NCBI GenBank assembly: GCA_050943475.1
Contig: JBMNPF010000002.1
Coordinates: 193,601-257,600 of the forward strand
Direction: 5' to 3'
Length of the DNA: 64,000 nucleotides
DNA from: Metaruminococcus_A sp050943475
GTDB taxonomy: Bacteria; Bacillota; Clostridia; Oscillospirales; Ruminococcaceae
Both the position numbers and the translations under genes were made by a program. Of this stretch, positions 53,509-62,830 are shown piece after piece; position 1 is the stretch's first letter, and each line of letters begins with the position of its first letter. Under the pieces are notes generated by a model. That model saw nothing but the letters and a program-made list of their open reading frames with translations. It did no database searches and was not told where the DNA came from.

Positions 53509-54079
53509 GAATTGCCCTCGCCTTCTCGATGCATAGCTGATTGTATGCATCTACCGTGTCTTCATGAAGCGGGGAACCGTTTTCGACAAGCTCGCGAATG
53601 GTGATACCAGTCATTTCCAAAATCACATCATCCAGGCTTTTCTCGGCAAGTATGCGCAGCTCCCCAACATGAGGATAGTCACGATCCGCAGAGATACAGT
53701 CCGCTACATAAATCACTTTCTCCAAAAGAGACATGCCAGCTCTGGCGGTTGTGTGGTAACGGACTGCCCGGATGATATCATCGTCATTCGACAAAAAACG
53801 TTTCACATAACCTGCCCCAATAATAGCATGCCACAATTTCGGACATAATTGTTCAGATTCGGTTAAGATTATAGCAAATTCTTCTGCCCTTTGCAACTGC
53901 ATATCCTTGGTTTCGTCTTTGCATATATCGTGAACAAGACCGGCAAAGCGTGCTTTGTCCACATCTGCGCCATAGCGTTTTGCGAGCTGTACCGCGGCTT
54001 CCGAGACCGCCAGAGAATGGCGGTAACGTTTTTCGGTAAGCTGTTTTTTTAATAAACTCTTAATGGTTTCCTCATTCAT
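53483..54079 (-). CDS. yqeK: YqeK HD-domain Ap4A hydrolase
   Basis: This 198-residue HD-domain protein has KRYRHSLAVSEAAVQLAKRYG, the HD pair FAGLVHDICKD, WHAIIGAGYVKRF and AVRYHTTARAGMS. YqeK hydrolyses diadenosine tetraphosphate symmetrically to ADP and is usually next to nadD, as here with a 4-bp overlap. It probably limits alarmone levels. Confidence 0.94.
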   Translation of the reverse strand: MNEETIKSLLKKQLTEKRYRHSLAVSEAAVQLAKRYGADVDKARFAGLVHDICKDETKDMQLQRAEEFAIILTESEQLCPKLWHAIIGAGYVKRFLSNDDDIIRAVRYHTTARAGMSLLEKVIYVADCISADRDYPHVGELRILAEKSLDDVILEMTGITIRELVENGSPLHEDTVDAYNQLCIEKARAIHGKQQKSY

Positions 54080-54696
54080 TTTAAATCCCTGTCCTTACCA
54101 GAAAACAAATGATGTTCCTTAATATACGACAAAACTGCCGGAGGAACTAATTTTCCAATTTCTTTGCCAGCTTTCATCAGCCCGCGCAGTTCGGTTGAGG
54201 AAAGCTGGTAAACCTCGTTACGGATAACAACCACAGAAAAACCTTCACATGCGAAAGATTCCCGCACCTCAAGCATTTTTTCATGTTCCTTAGGGTTACG
54301 AGAGGCAGCCACCAATGTACACATGGAAAGAATTTCCCTGTAGTGTTTCCACTGACGAAAGGTAAAAAACATGTCACTGCCAATGATTAAATAAAATGCG
54401 CTGTCGGGGCGCTCTTCTTTCAATGTATGCAGGGTATTGCATGTGTAGCTTGTTCCGCCAAGCCGAAATTCAATGTCGGAGACCTCAAACAAGGGATTTC
54501 CCTTTATAGCTAATTCGCACATTGCAAACCGATCCCGATTGGAACAAAGTTCCGGCGCCTGCTTATGAGGCGGTACATTGGTGGGAATAATCAATATTTT
54601 ATCCAGATGAAGTTCTTTGTTGCAGGATTCTGCAAGGCGGATATGTCCGTTATGAATGGGATTAAAGGTGCCTCCCAAAATACCTATTTTTTGCAT
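54076..54696 (-). CDS. nadD: Nicotinate-nucleotide adenylyltransferase
   Basis: This 206-residue enzyme has the nucleotidyltransferase motif GILGGTFNPIHNGHIRLAE at the N-terminus, IIPTNVPPHKQAP near residue 35, and the C-terminal motif in YQLSSTELRGLM (the usual ISST[ED]xR form). It makes deamido-NAD from nicotinate mononucleotide in NAD synthesis. It overlaps yqeK and lies 31 bp after yhbY. Confidence 0.96.
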   Translation of the reverse strand: MQKIGILGGTFNPIHNGHIRLAESCNKELHLDKILIIPTNVPPHKQAPELCSNRDRFAMCELAIKGNPLFEVSDIEFRLGGTSYTCNTLHTLKEERPDSAFYLIIGSDMFFTFRQWKHYREILSMCTLVAASRNPKEHEKMLEVRESFACEGFSVVVIRNEVYQLSSTELRGLMKAGKEIGKLVPPAVLSYIKEHHLFSGKDRDLK

Positions 54697-54727
54697 ACCA
54701 TTTCCTTATTTCTATCTGCAAATTACT

Positions 54728-55018
54728 TTATTTCAGTACAATAACCGGATTTTTAAGATTGGCGCGATACAGGATAAAACGCGTTCCAATCACCTGTACA
54801 ATTTCCGCACCAAGTTTCTCAGCCAATTCATTTGCCGCTTCCCGCGGTGTAACCGGAGCAGTCTCCAGTACCCGCATTTTGACAATTTCGCGCGCAGTCA
54901 GCGCTTCATCCGCCTGTGCGGTTACTGCTTCGCCAATGCCACCCTTGCCAATTTGCAGGATGGTTTCAACGGTATTGCCAATTCCTCTTAAATATGCGCG
55001 CTGTTTACTTGTAATCAT
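54728..55018 (-). CDS. yhbY: YhbY family ribosome-assembly RNA-binding protein
   Basis: This 96-residue CRM-domain protein contains TSKQRAYLRGIGNTVETILQIGKGGI with the GKGG loop, then LTAREIVKMRVLETAP and VQVIGTRFILYR. YhbY binds pre-50S particles. It overlaps rdgB by 4 bp. Confidence 0.94.
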   Translation of the reverse strand: MITSKQRAYLRGIGNTVETILQIGKGGIGEAVTAQADEALTAREIVKMRVLETAPVTPREAANELAEKLGAEIVQVIGTRFILYRANLKNPVIVLK

Positions 55019-55605
55019 TCACAATCTCCTTTATCCTTTAAACGCCGTACCAGCTCACGCAGAGCTTGGCCCCGGTGGCTAATCCGGTCTTTTTCAGCAT
55101 CGTCCATTTCGGAAAAACTTTGCCCGTCCACCAAAAAAACCGGATCGTAACCAAATCCGTGCCCGCCTTTTGGCTCATGACCGATAACCCCATAACAGCG
55201 TTCAAAAATACTCCACTCATCCTCGGGAAAAATGACGCTGATAGCACAGGCAAAATAGGCGCCGCGCCCGCAGTCCGGAACATCCTTCAATTCATCCAAA
55301 AGCAGGTCAACACGGTCGGCGTCGGTTTTACCAGGACCTCCGTAACGTGCGGAATAAACGCCCGGACGGCCATTCAGAGCGTCAACACAAAGCCCGGAAT
55401 CATCCGCTATTGTAATGTATCCAGTACGTTCAAATACATACCGCGCTTTTAAACGCGCATTTTCTTCAAACGTTGTCCCGTTTTCCTCAGCCTGTCCTTC
55501 AACGCCGCAGTCAAGCTGGGACACAACGTCAAAACCAAGCGGTTCCAGCATGCGCTTAAATTCCAAAAGTTTGCCGTTGTTTTTGGTTGCTACGACTAAT
55601 TTCAT
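55015..55605 (-). CDS. rdgB: XTP/dITP diphosphatase (RdgB/HAM1)
   Basis: This 196-residue house-cleaning enzyme has the opening KLVVATKNNGKLLEFKRML, ITIADDSGLCVDALNGRPGVYSARYGG near residue 65 and the ending FSEMDDAEKDRISHRGQAL. It hydrolyses non-canonical purine triphosphates such as XTP and ITP. It overlaps ftsY and yhbY by 4 bp each. Confidence 0.96.
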   Translation of the reverse strand: MKLVVATKNNGKLLEFKRMLEPLGFDVVSQLDCGVEGQAEENGTTFEENARLKARYVFERTGYITIADDSGLCVDALNGRPGVYSARYGGPGKTDADRVDLLLDELKDVPDCGRGAYFACAISVIFPEDEWSIFERCYGVIGHEPKGGHGFGYDPVFLVDGQSFSEMDDAEKDRISHRGQALRELVRRLKDKGDCE

Positions 55606-56522
55606 ATCATCTCTCCGTCATCAAACAAAGCATTTGTAAAGTCTTCCGCCGAAAAGGGCTGCAAATCGTCAATCTTTTCTCCGACACCGACAAATTTGAC
55701 CGGCAAGCCGAGTTCATCCTTAATCGCAATGATAATACCACCCCGTGCGGTCCCATCGAGCTTTGTGAGCACAATGCCGGTAATTCCGGCGGCCTCCTTG
55801 AATTCCCGCGCCTGATTCACTGCATTCTGCCCGGTTGTCGCATCCAAAACGAGGAGTACTTCAACATCACATCCGTCGGCTTCACGGGAAATAATACGGC
55901 TGATTTTGGACAGTTCGTCCATCAGGTTCTTTTTGTTGTGCAGCCGCCCGGCGGTATCGCATATAATAACGTCGCACCCGCGGGATTTTCCGGCGGCAAT
56001 CGCATCAAAGACAACAGCGGCCGGATCGGAACCCTCACTGTGCTTTACCAAATCCACTCCGGCGCGTTCCGACCAGATTTCAAGCTGATCAATGGCCGCT
56101 GCACGGAAGGTGTCCGCCGCACCCAACAGCACCTTCTTGCCCTGTGTTTTAAGCAGTGCCGCCATTTTTCCAATAGTGGTTGTTTTCCCAACTCCGTTAA
56201 CCCCAATGACGAGAATCACCGACGGTTTGGTATTGATGTTGAGCGTTTCTCCCCCCGAAAGCATGTCAGAGATAATCTCTTTGAGCATCCCTTTAATCTG
56301 CGCAGGATCGGTCACGCGTTCGGATTTGACCCGTTGACGAAGAATCTCACAGATTTTTGTCGATGTGACAACACCGACATCCGACATGATAAGAATTTCT
56401 TCCAGCTCATCGAATAAATCGTCGTCGATTTTGGTAAAGGAACTGAGCATCCCCTCTACTGCGCCCATCATAGACGATTTGGTTTTCTGCAGCCCTGCTT
56501 TGATTTTAGAAAATAATCCCAT
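55602..56522 (-). CDS. ftsY: Signal recognition particle receptor FtsY
   Basis: The 306-residue reading starts at the ATG MGLFSKIKAGLQ, 8 bp after GGAGGTT; an upstream start adds five residues without support. It has the N domain and SRP GTPase G domain: GVNGVGKTTTIGKMA (P-loop near residue 104), DTFRAAAIDQLEIW, CDTAGRLHNKKNLMDELSK and TKLDGTARGG. The acidic A-domain is short. It receives ribosome-SRP complexes at the membrane. It lies 24 bp after smc. Confidence 0.97.
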   Translation of the reverse strand: MGLFSKIKAGLQKTKSSMMGAVEGMLSSFTKIDDDLFDELEEILIMSDVGVVTSTKICEILRQRVKSERVTDPAQIKGMLKEIISDMLSGGETLNINTKPSVILVIGVNGVGKTTTIGKMAALLKTQGKKVLLGAADTFRAAAIDQLEIWSERAGVDLVKHSEGSDPAAVVFDAIAAGKSRGCDVIICDTAGRLHNKKNLMDELSKISRIISREADGCDVEVLLVLDATTGQNAVNQAREFKEAAGITGIVLTKLDGTARGGIIIAIKDELGLPVKFVGVGEKIDDLQPFSAEDFTNALFDDGEMI

Positions 56523-56546
56523 GCGGTCAACCTCCATTATACCCGA

Positions 56547-59500
56547 TTAACTGAGTTTTCCCATTTGCTGTTCCGCTTCGCTGACACGAAGTTCCAACAG
56601 CTTGGAGACCCCCTCCTGCTGCATGGTTACACCGTAGAGAACATCGGCCTCTTCCATTGTGCCGCGGCGGTGGGTAATTAAAATAAACTGCGTCTGGTCG
56701 CTGTAAGAGCGCAAATAATGTGCGTATTTGGACACATTGACATCATCCAGTGCCGCTTCAATTTCATCAAGGATACAAAACGGCGCAGGGCGTACCTTTA
56801 AAATAGCGAAATAAATGGCAATGGCCACAAATGCCTGTTCACCGCCCGAGAGCGCCGCCAAATTTTTAATCACCTTACCCGGCGGCTGAACGTTAATTTC
56901 AATGCCGGACTCCAGCACATTGCCCGGATCGGTCAAGATGAGTTCCCCTTTTCCTCCGCCGAAAAGGTCGGTAAAAATCTGTGAAAAATTGTGGTTGATT
57001 TTCTGAAAACTCTCCGAAAAGAGTTCCTTCATATTCTCGGTTAAATCATCAATCAGCCGTGTAAGCTCTCCGCGGGAACGTTCTACATCAGCAATCTGGG
57101 CGGTAAGGCTGTCATACCGTTCTTTGACCTCCTTATATTCTTCCACTGCCGCTAGGTTAACCGTCCCAAGATTTTTAATTTTCATCCGGATAGCCGAGAG
57201 GCTCCGCTGAAGTTCCTGGAAATCTTCAACCGGTTTGGCAAAGGCATCAGCCTGGGAACGGGTCATCTCATACTCGCTCCACATCTGATTGATAATGCCG
57301 TCATATTCTTTCTGGGTTGCAATCTTTTGTTCCTCTAAATGGGCCGACTCCCGGATGATACTCTCTTTGCGCTCACTGATATGGCGCTGTTCCTCCCGCA
57401 ATTTGGTTGCTTTGCCCTCATGCTGTTCACGCTGAGCAAGGGCCTCAGCAATTTGGTGGCCTAAGCCATCCGCCTCCTGCGTTCGCTGAGCAGACTGCTG
57501 CTCCAGTCCGATAATTTCATGGGCAAGCGCTTCATTTTTTTGCTTTAATTCTTCAATTTGGTGTTTCAATCCACCAATCGCATTACTGGAATCCACTTTA
57601 CGGGCTTCCAAGCGCTCTATAAACTCATGTAAAGCCTCAATTTCCTTACAAAGCTCTGCCCGTTCAATCTTTTTGGAAGAAATCAACTCGCCAACCGCAT
57701 TAAAACGTGCAAGCAGTTCCGAATTGCTCCCTTCCAGTTCATTGAATTCCTTTTGGCGTTGCTGTATTTCGGTTTCCAGTTCTGCAAGACGGAGCACAGA
57801 CCGATTTAATGTTTCTCGTTCCTGCCGGAGCTGCTGCTTGGTGGCTGCAACCGCTTGGGTTAGGCCGGTCACCTGTGTTTGGTACTCCTCCAAAAGATGT
57901 TCGCAACGTTTTTGTTCCCCGTTTAGCCGGATAAGCTCTTCGCTCAAAGTCTGCAATTCACTTTGCAGCGCCTGCACTTCCGCGTCCAGCCGCGCAGTTT
58001 CCTGCGCCAACATCTCCTTATGCCGGAGAGCACTTGTTTGTTTTTCCAGAAGGGAAGAAATTTCTTTCTTTAATTTTTCAATGTCGTTTTTGCGGCTCAA
58101 AATTCCCTGGCTGCGCGCCACAAAACCGCCGCTAATAGAACCGCCCGCATTAATAATCTGGCCGTCCAGCGTGACAATTCGGAAACGATAGCGATACTTT
58201 TTGGCAATCGCAATCGCCGCATCAATATCTTCAACAACCGCAATACGGCCAAGTAAGGAATTGACAATCCCTTCATATTCCGGACCAAAGGTCACCAATT
58301 CACAAGCAAGCGCAATATAACCGTCTTCCTCGTGCAAAGTCGGTTCATTTAGCCGATTGCCACGCACCGAAGTCAGCGGCAGGAAGGTTGCCCGCCCCGC
58401 CCTATTTTCCTTCAAATGCTGGATAGCCGCTTTTGCAGCAGATTCATTTTCCACAACAAGATTCTGCATTGCGGCTCCAAGCGCTATTTCGACCGCAACC
58501 GAATAACGGCTTTCCACCGAGATGAGCTGAGCAACCGAACCGTAAATCCCACGCAGCCGACCAGCGTCCCGTGCGTGCAAAACCGACTTAACGCTGCCTG
58601 AAAAGCCCTCCAGATTTTGTTCCAAATCCTGCAACAGGCGAATACGCTGATTTTTTTCCTTTACCGTCAAGTCCAGTTGGGAAAGCGCTTGTTCAGCAGT
58701 TTCCAATTTTTCACGGCGGCTCTGCTGTTTCAGACGGTAACCATTCAGGGAATTTTGCAAAGATTCCATTTGAGCGGTATTTTCTTCAAAAGATTTTTGC
58801 GCCTCTCTCAACGCCGCGGATGTTTTCTCAAAATCGCTCTCCCGCCCGTTTAACTGCTCCTGATTTTGCAAAAGGACAGCCTGCAATTCGTCAATTCTGC
58901 GCTCTGAAAGGTTTCCATGGGTGGTGAGTTCCGCCTTTTCCAGGGACAATGCTCCAAGTGCCTGACGAAGTTTTTCCGACTGTTCGGTAAAATGGGCAGT
59001 TTGCGCCGCTGCTTCGCTGAGTTGCTGCTGCGCAGTTTGAATCTCCGCATCGACAGCGGCAATCTGCTGCTGCTTTTGCAGCGTCAAATTCCGGCGTTGC
59101 GCTATTTCCTGTTCGGTATTCTCCCCAGTCTGAAGCAAGGAGGCAATCTCACCTTCAAGCCGCTCCATATTGTCACAGTTGTGCGTAATATCGTTTCGGA
59201 TAACCGCAATACGGGAAGACGCCTCCGCGCTTTGCTGTTCCAACTCTTGACGTTCAGCGCGCAACTGTTCAGAAAGGGTCATACATCCCTGCATTAAGGT
59301 GTATGTATCCTGAATCTTTTGCTCAATTTGTTCAATTTGGCGTTCAATTTCATCGCTTTCGCCAGCTGCAATGGTCAATTTATCATCCTGGGCGCGAAGC
59401 TGTTCTGTCAGCCGCCCCAACTGATAAACCCAATAGGAAATTTCAAATTCCTTTTTTTGCTCTGCATACTCCAAATACTGGCGCGCTTTTTCCGACTGGG

Positions 59501-60119
59501 CTTTTAGCGGCCCCAACCGACTCTCCAGTTCATCAACAATATCCATAAGCCGGAGGAGGTTTTCCTCCGCCATCTTTAACCGCCGTTCGGATTCCTCCTT
59601 GCGGTAACGGAATTTAGAGATTCCCGCTGCTTCTTCAAAAATTTCACGGCGCTCGCCGCTTTTTGCACCGACAATTTCGGCGATCTTTCCCTGGCCGATA
59701 ATGGAATAACCATCACGGCCAAGACCGGTATCCATCAACAGTTCATTGATGTCTTTTAACCGCACCTGTGTGCCGTTAAGCAGGTATTCGCTCTCGGTAG
59801 AACGGTAATATTTACGGGTAATGGTAACGGAATCGCTGTCCACCGGCAAAAGTCCGGTTGAATTGTCAATGGTCAGAGAAACTTCAGCAAAACCCTGTGG
59901 TTTACGGGACTGAGTGCCGCCAAAAATAACATCCTCCATTTTGGCGCCGCGTAGCGTCTTGGTGGACTGCTCGCCCAATACCCAACGCACCGCGTCGCTG
60001 ATGTTGCTTTTGCCGCTGCCGTTCGGGCCAACAACCGCGGTGATTCCATCACCGAATTCCAATTTTGTCCGGTCAGGAAACGATTTAAATCCATGTAATT
60101 CCAGCGACTTTAAAAACAA
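56547..60119 (-). CDS. smc: Chromosome segregation ATPase SMC
   Basis: This 1190-residue protein has full SMC length: Walker A GPNGSGKSNISDAVRWVLGE near residue 32, long coiled coil (about 170-500), hinge (about 520-640, GAMQNLVVENESAAKAAI), a second coiled coil (650-1020), ABC signature LSGGEQAFVAIAIYFA near 1090 and Walker B FCILDEIEAALDD near 1113. With ScpA and ScpB (not here) it condenses the chromosome. It overlaps the radical SAM gene by 10 bp. Confidence 0.98.
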   Translation of the reverse strand: MFLKSLELHGFKSFPDRTKLEFGDGITAVVGPNGSGKSNISDAVRWVLGEQSTKTLRGAKMEDVIFGGTQSRKPQGFAEVSLTIDNSTGLLPVDSDSVTITRKYYRSTESEYLLNGTQVRLKDINELLMDTGLGRDGYSIIGQGKIAEIVGAKSGERREIFEEAAGISKFRYRKEESERRLKMAEENLLRLMDIVDELESRLGPLKAQSEKARQYLEYAEQKKEFEISYWVYQLGRLTEQLRAQDDKLTIAAGESDEIERQIEQIEQKIQDTYTLMQGCMTLSEQLRAERQELEQQSAEASSRIAVIRNDITHNCDNMERLEGEIASLLQTGENTEQEIAQRRNLTLQKQQQIAAVDAEIQTAQQQLSEAAAQTAHFTEQSEKLRQALGALSLEKAELTTHGNLSERRIDELQAVLLQNQEQLNGRESDFEKTSAALREAQKSFEENTAQMESLQNSLNGYRLKQQSRREKLETAEQALSQLDLTVKEKNQRIRLLQDLEQNLEGFSGSVKSVLHARDAGRLRGIYGSVAQLISVESRYSVAVEIALGAAMQNLVVENESAAKAAIQHLKENRAGRATFLPLTSVRGNRLNEPTLHEEDGYIALACELVTFGPEYEGIVNSLLGRIAVVEDIDAAIAIAKKYRYRFRIVTLDGQIINAGGSISGGFVARSQGILSRKNDIEKLKKEISSLLEKQTSALRHKEMLAQETARLDAEVQALQSELQTLSEELIRLNGEQKRCEHLLEEYQTQVTGLTQAVAATKQQLRQERETLNRSVLRLAELETEIQQRQKEFNELEGSNSELLARFNAVGELISSKKIERAELCKEIEALHEFIERLEARKVDSSNAIGGLKHQIEELKQKNEALAHEIIGLEQQSAQRTQEADGLGHQIAEALAQREQHEGKATKLREEQRHISERKESIIRESAHLEEQKIATQKEYDGIINQMWSEYEMTRSQADAFAKPVEDFQELQRSLSAIRMKIKNLGTVNLAAVEEYKEVKERYDSLTAQIADVERSRGELTRLIDDLTENMKELFSESFQKINHNFSQIFTDLFGGGKGELILTDPGNVLESGIEINVQPPGKVIKNLAALSGGEQAFVAIAIYFAILKVRPAPFCILDEIEAALDDVNVSKYAHYLRSYSDQTQFILITHRRGTMEEADVLYGVTMQQEGVSKLLELRVSEAEQQMGKLS

Positions 60120-61117
60120 GCGGTACCCTCCCTCAATTGAATTTCATAAGGCCCTAAGGCCGCATCGTCTAACAGTTTAACACAATAACCACATTCACGC
60201 AATTTTTTAAGATTGTCCCGATGCTGTCCCGCCATTTTGGAATGGCTGCGCGGTGCAACACGAAGGACGTAATTTCCCTTGGGGCATCTTTCAAGCAAGG
60301 ACAACGCCTGTGCCAGAAACATTCGGCTTTCACAAAGTTCACGGAACGCCGGATGATATGCTCCCGCAACATAATTTTCTTCAATTTCCGGTGACGCATG
60401 AAGTCCCAGCCGAATGACTGGAATACCCGCCTCTAAAAACAGGCGGTACAATCCGCTGCATTGTTCAACCGCCTGCTCCAATGTTTGCGGAATATAAACT
60501 CCATTCTGGTAAAGCGTTTCCAACGCCGTACCTTTTAGTGTCACCGTCGGATAAATGCGCACCATGTCGGGACACAGACCAATAAAACATTTCGCGGTAT
60601 GCCAATCCAACGCCGGCGTGCTTCCATAAAGCCCGGTCATCATCTGCAGCCCTAACCGGAATCCGTACCCTTTGAGCATTTTGGACGCGCGTTCAATATC
60701 CGCAGCAGTATGGCCGCGACGATTCATGGACAGAACCGAATCTACCATACTTTGAGCACCTAATTCCACTACATGGACGGAATACTGCCGAAGCGTTTCA
60801 CAGATTACGTCATCAATGGCATCCGGCCTGGTTGAAATTCGGATTCCGGCAAGACCATACTCCTGTACAAAATCAGCGGCAACCTCTAAGAGCGCCAACA
60901 TATAACCACGATCGATTGCAGTAAAACTCCCACCAAAAAAAGCGACCTCCGTCTCTTCCGGGTGTTTCAGGTACGGGGCGCTTTTCAGCAGAATATTGCG
61001 AACCTGGTCCGGCGCAGGCGCAGCCTGAGCGCCGGAAATGGTACGCTGATCGCAGAAGCTGCATTGGTTTGGGCACCCGGCATGCGGAATAAAAACAGCA
61101 ATGTTACTGTGCTTCAT
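60110..61117 (-). CDS. Radical SAM protein, Elp3/oxidoreductase-like
   Basis: This 335-residue protein has the cluster motif CPNQCSFC (residues 15-22), giving CxxxCxxC, followed by barrel strands such as VAFFGGSFTAIDR, ISTRPDAID, HVVELGAQSMVDSVLSMNRRGHTA and RLGLQMMTGLYGSTP. This matches the Elp3/MiaB catalytic barrel but lacks an acetyltransferase domain. A tail with conserved HSKMAGQHRDNLKKLR completes it. It is known as a conserved clostridial gene between rnc and smc; the tRNA-modification role often suggested for this group is unproven. It overlaps rnc by 14 bp. Confidence 0.85.
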   Translation of the reverse strand: MKHSNIAVFIPHAGCPNQCSFCDQRTISGAQAAPAPDQVRNILLKSAPYLKHPEETEVAFFGGSFTAIDRGYMLALLEVAADFVQEYGLAGIRISTRPDAIDDVICETLRQYSVHVVELGAQSMVDSVLSMNRRGHTAADIERASKMLKGYGFRLGLQMMTGLYGSTPALDWHTAKCFIGLCPDMVRIYPTVTLKGTALETLYQNGVYIPQTLEQAVEQCSGLYRLFLEAGIPVIRLGLHASPEIEENYVAGAYHPAFRELCESRMFLAQALSLLERCPKGNYVLRVAPRSHSKMAGQHRDNLKKLRECGYCVKLLDDAALGPYEIQLREGTACF

Positions 61118-61820
61118 AGCCCATTAACTTAAGCGCTTCTTTTGCTGCGTTCTGTTCCGCCTGTTTTTTGCTTTTTCCGGTTCCCGTGCCAATGATATTA
61201 GAGTTAAGGTGAATGTCAATTTCAAAGGTTTTATTATGATCTGGGCCGCTTTCTGAGGTAAGAACGTATTCAACCTTTTCCTCGCGGTTTTGCTGAATGA
61301 TCTCCTGAAGAGTCGTTTTGTAATCGGTAAAATTCTGGCTTTTTTTAGGGCTTAGATCCCTTGGGATAAAGGAAAGCACATAGGGCTTTGCCGCCTCCAT
61401 GCCTCCATCCAGAAAAATAGCGGCAATTACCGCCTCAAAAGCATCCGATAAAATAGAGGGGCGTTCTCGCCCGCCGGTGTTTTCTTCTCCCCGGCCAAGC
61501 AGCAAAAATTCTCCTAAATGAATCTTTTTGGAAAACTCATAAAGCGCCTGCTCGCAGACCAGCGAGGCACGCAAACGAGTTAATTCTCCTTCCGGAATAT
61601 GCTTAAAGTGCAGGAAAAGATATTCGGCCACAATCACCGAAAGTACTGAATCCCCTAAAAATTCAAGCCGCTCGTTGTTGTGGAGGTGCTTTTTGCCTTC
61701 GTTTGCATAAGACGAATGGGTCAGCGCTTCCACAAGTAGCTGTTTGTTCTGAAATTGGTAGCCAATTTGCGCTTCAAACTCCGCACAATCCGGCAAGGAA
61801 AACTCCTTCACATCTCTCAT
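61104..61820 (-). CDS. rnc: Ribonuclease III
   Basis: This 238-residue protein has the RIIID signature HNNERLEFLGDSVLSVIVAEYL (catalytic Glu/Asp near residues 48-55), LLGRGEENTGGRERPSILSDAFEAVIAAIFLDGG, and a dsRNA-binding domain from about residue 165 (DYKTTLQEIIQQ, GTGTGKSKKQAEQNAAKEAL). It matures rRNA and processes double-stranded RNA. Start overlaps plsX by 4 bp. Confidence 0.97.
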   Translation of the reverse strand: MRDVKEFSLPDCAEFEAQIGYQFQNKQLLVEALTHSSYANEGKKHLHNNERLEFLGDSVLSVIVAEYLFLHFKHIPEGELTRLRASLVCEQALYEFSKKIHLGEFLLLGRGEENTGGRERPSILSDAFEAVIAAIFLDGGMEAAKPYVLSFIPRDLSPKKSQNFTDYKTTLQEIIQQNREEKVEYVLTSESGPDHNKTFEIDIHLNSNIIGTGTGKSKKQAEQNAAKEALKLMGYEAQ

Positions 61821-62827
61821 TCCTTTACACCAGCGGTTTCTACCGCCTCTAAATGGCGTTCAATTTCGCCAATGACATCATTTTCAGTAAAAAGAATGGC
61901 CTGACGCACAGCGTTTTTAAACGCCTGTGCATTCGAACTGCCATGCGCTTTGATAACCGGTTTGCGAACACCCAAAAGCGGGGCGCCGCCGTACTCGGTA
62001 TAATCCATTGTCTTTTTAAAATCATTCACTTTATTTAAAACCAACAGCGCACCGAGTTTAGATTTCAACCCACTCATAAAAATTTCTTTGAGCTTCACAC
62101 TGATGAGCTTGCCCATGCCTTCGGTTAACTTGAGAATGATATTACCGGTAAAACCATCCGCAACAACAACGTCACAGGCACCAAGCGGAATATCCCGCGC
62201 CTCCACATTTCCGGTAAAATTAACGGGAGAACGCTTGAGCAGTTCATATGCTTTCAGCTGCAGTTCCCCGCCTTTGGTTTCTTCAGCACCAATGTTGGCA
62301 AGTCCAACACGCGGCGAAGGCACCTTCATAATCTGGTTCATATAAGCAGAGCCCATCAAACCAAAATGCAACAGCATTTCAGGACGGCATTCCAGGTTCG
62401 CGCCTCCATCCAGTAACATATAGCAGCCGTTTGCCGTTGGTATAATAGGAGCGAGCGCAGCCCGCTTGATCCCTTTAATCCGGCGGACAATCAACGAGGA
62501 TCCTACAACAATAGCTGCTGTACTGCCGCCGCTGACAAAAACATCCGCCTTGCCCTCAGCAACCATTTTAAAAGCGACTGTCATTGAGCTGTTTGCCTTG
62601 CTTTTGGTAATTTCAGTTGGATCGTCCTCCACATCAATCACATCATCTGCGTGAACCAGCTCCAACGCACTAATGTCAATGCTGTTTTCAGCCGCCGCCT
62701 TACGGAGCTTTTCCTCATCGCCGGTAACTGCAATTGGAACATGATATTCCGCTGCTGCCTGCGCACATCCGGCAAGCACTGCAACCGGGGCATTATCGCC
62801 GCCAAAGCCATCTACTACTATTTTCAT
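61817..62827 (-). CDS. plsX: Phosphate acyltransferase PlsX
   Basis: This 336-residue protein opens with MKIVVDGFGGDNAPVAVLAGC and has SSMTVAFKMVAEGKADVFVSGGSTAA, a metal/phosphate cluster around NLECRPEMLLHFGLMGSAY, and GLLGVRKPVIKAHG-type ending (PLLGVRKPVIKAHGSSNAQAF). PlsX makes acyl-phosphate from acyl-ACP for phospholipid synthesis. The usual fabD-fabG-acpP genes between plsX and rnc are absent; rnc follows directly. trmFO is 3 bp upstream. Confidence 0.97.
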   Translation of the reverse strand: MKIVVDGFGGDNAPVAVLAGCAQAAAEYHVPIAVTGDEEKLRKAAAENSIDISALELVHADDVIDVEDDPTEITKSKANSSMTVAFKMVAEGKADVFVSGGSTAAIVVGSSLIVRRIKGIKRAALAPIIPTANGCYMLLDGGANLECRPEMLLHFGLMGSAYMNQIMKVPSPRVGLANIGAEETKGGELQLKAYELLKRSPVNFTGNVEARDIPLGACDVVVADGFTGNIILKLTEGMGKLISVKLKEIFMSGLKSKLGALLVLNKVNDFKKTMDYTEYGGAPLLGVRKPVIKAHGSSNAQAFKNAVRQAILFTENDVIGEIERHLEAVETAGVKE

Positions 62828-62830
62828 CCA

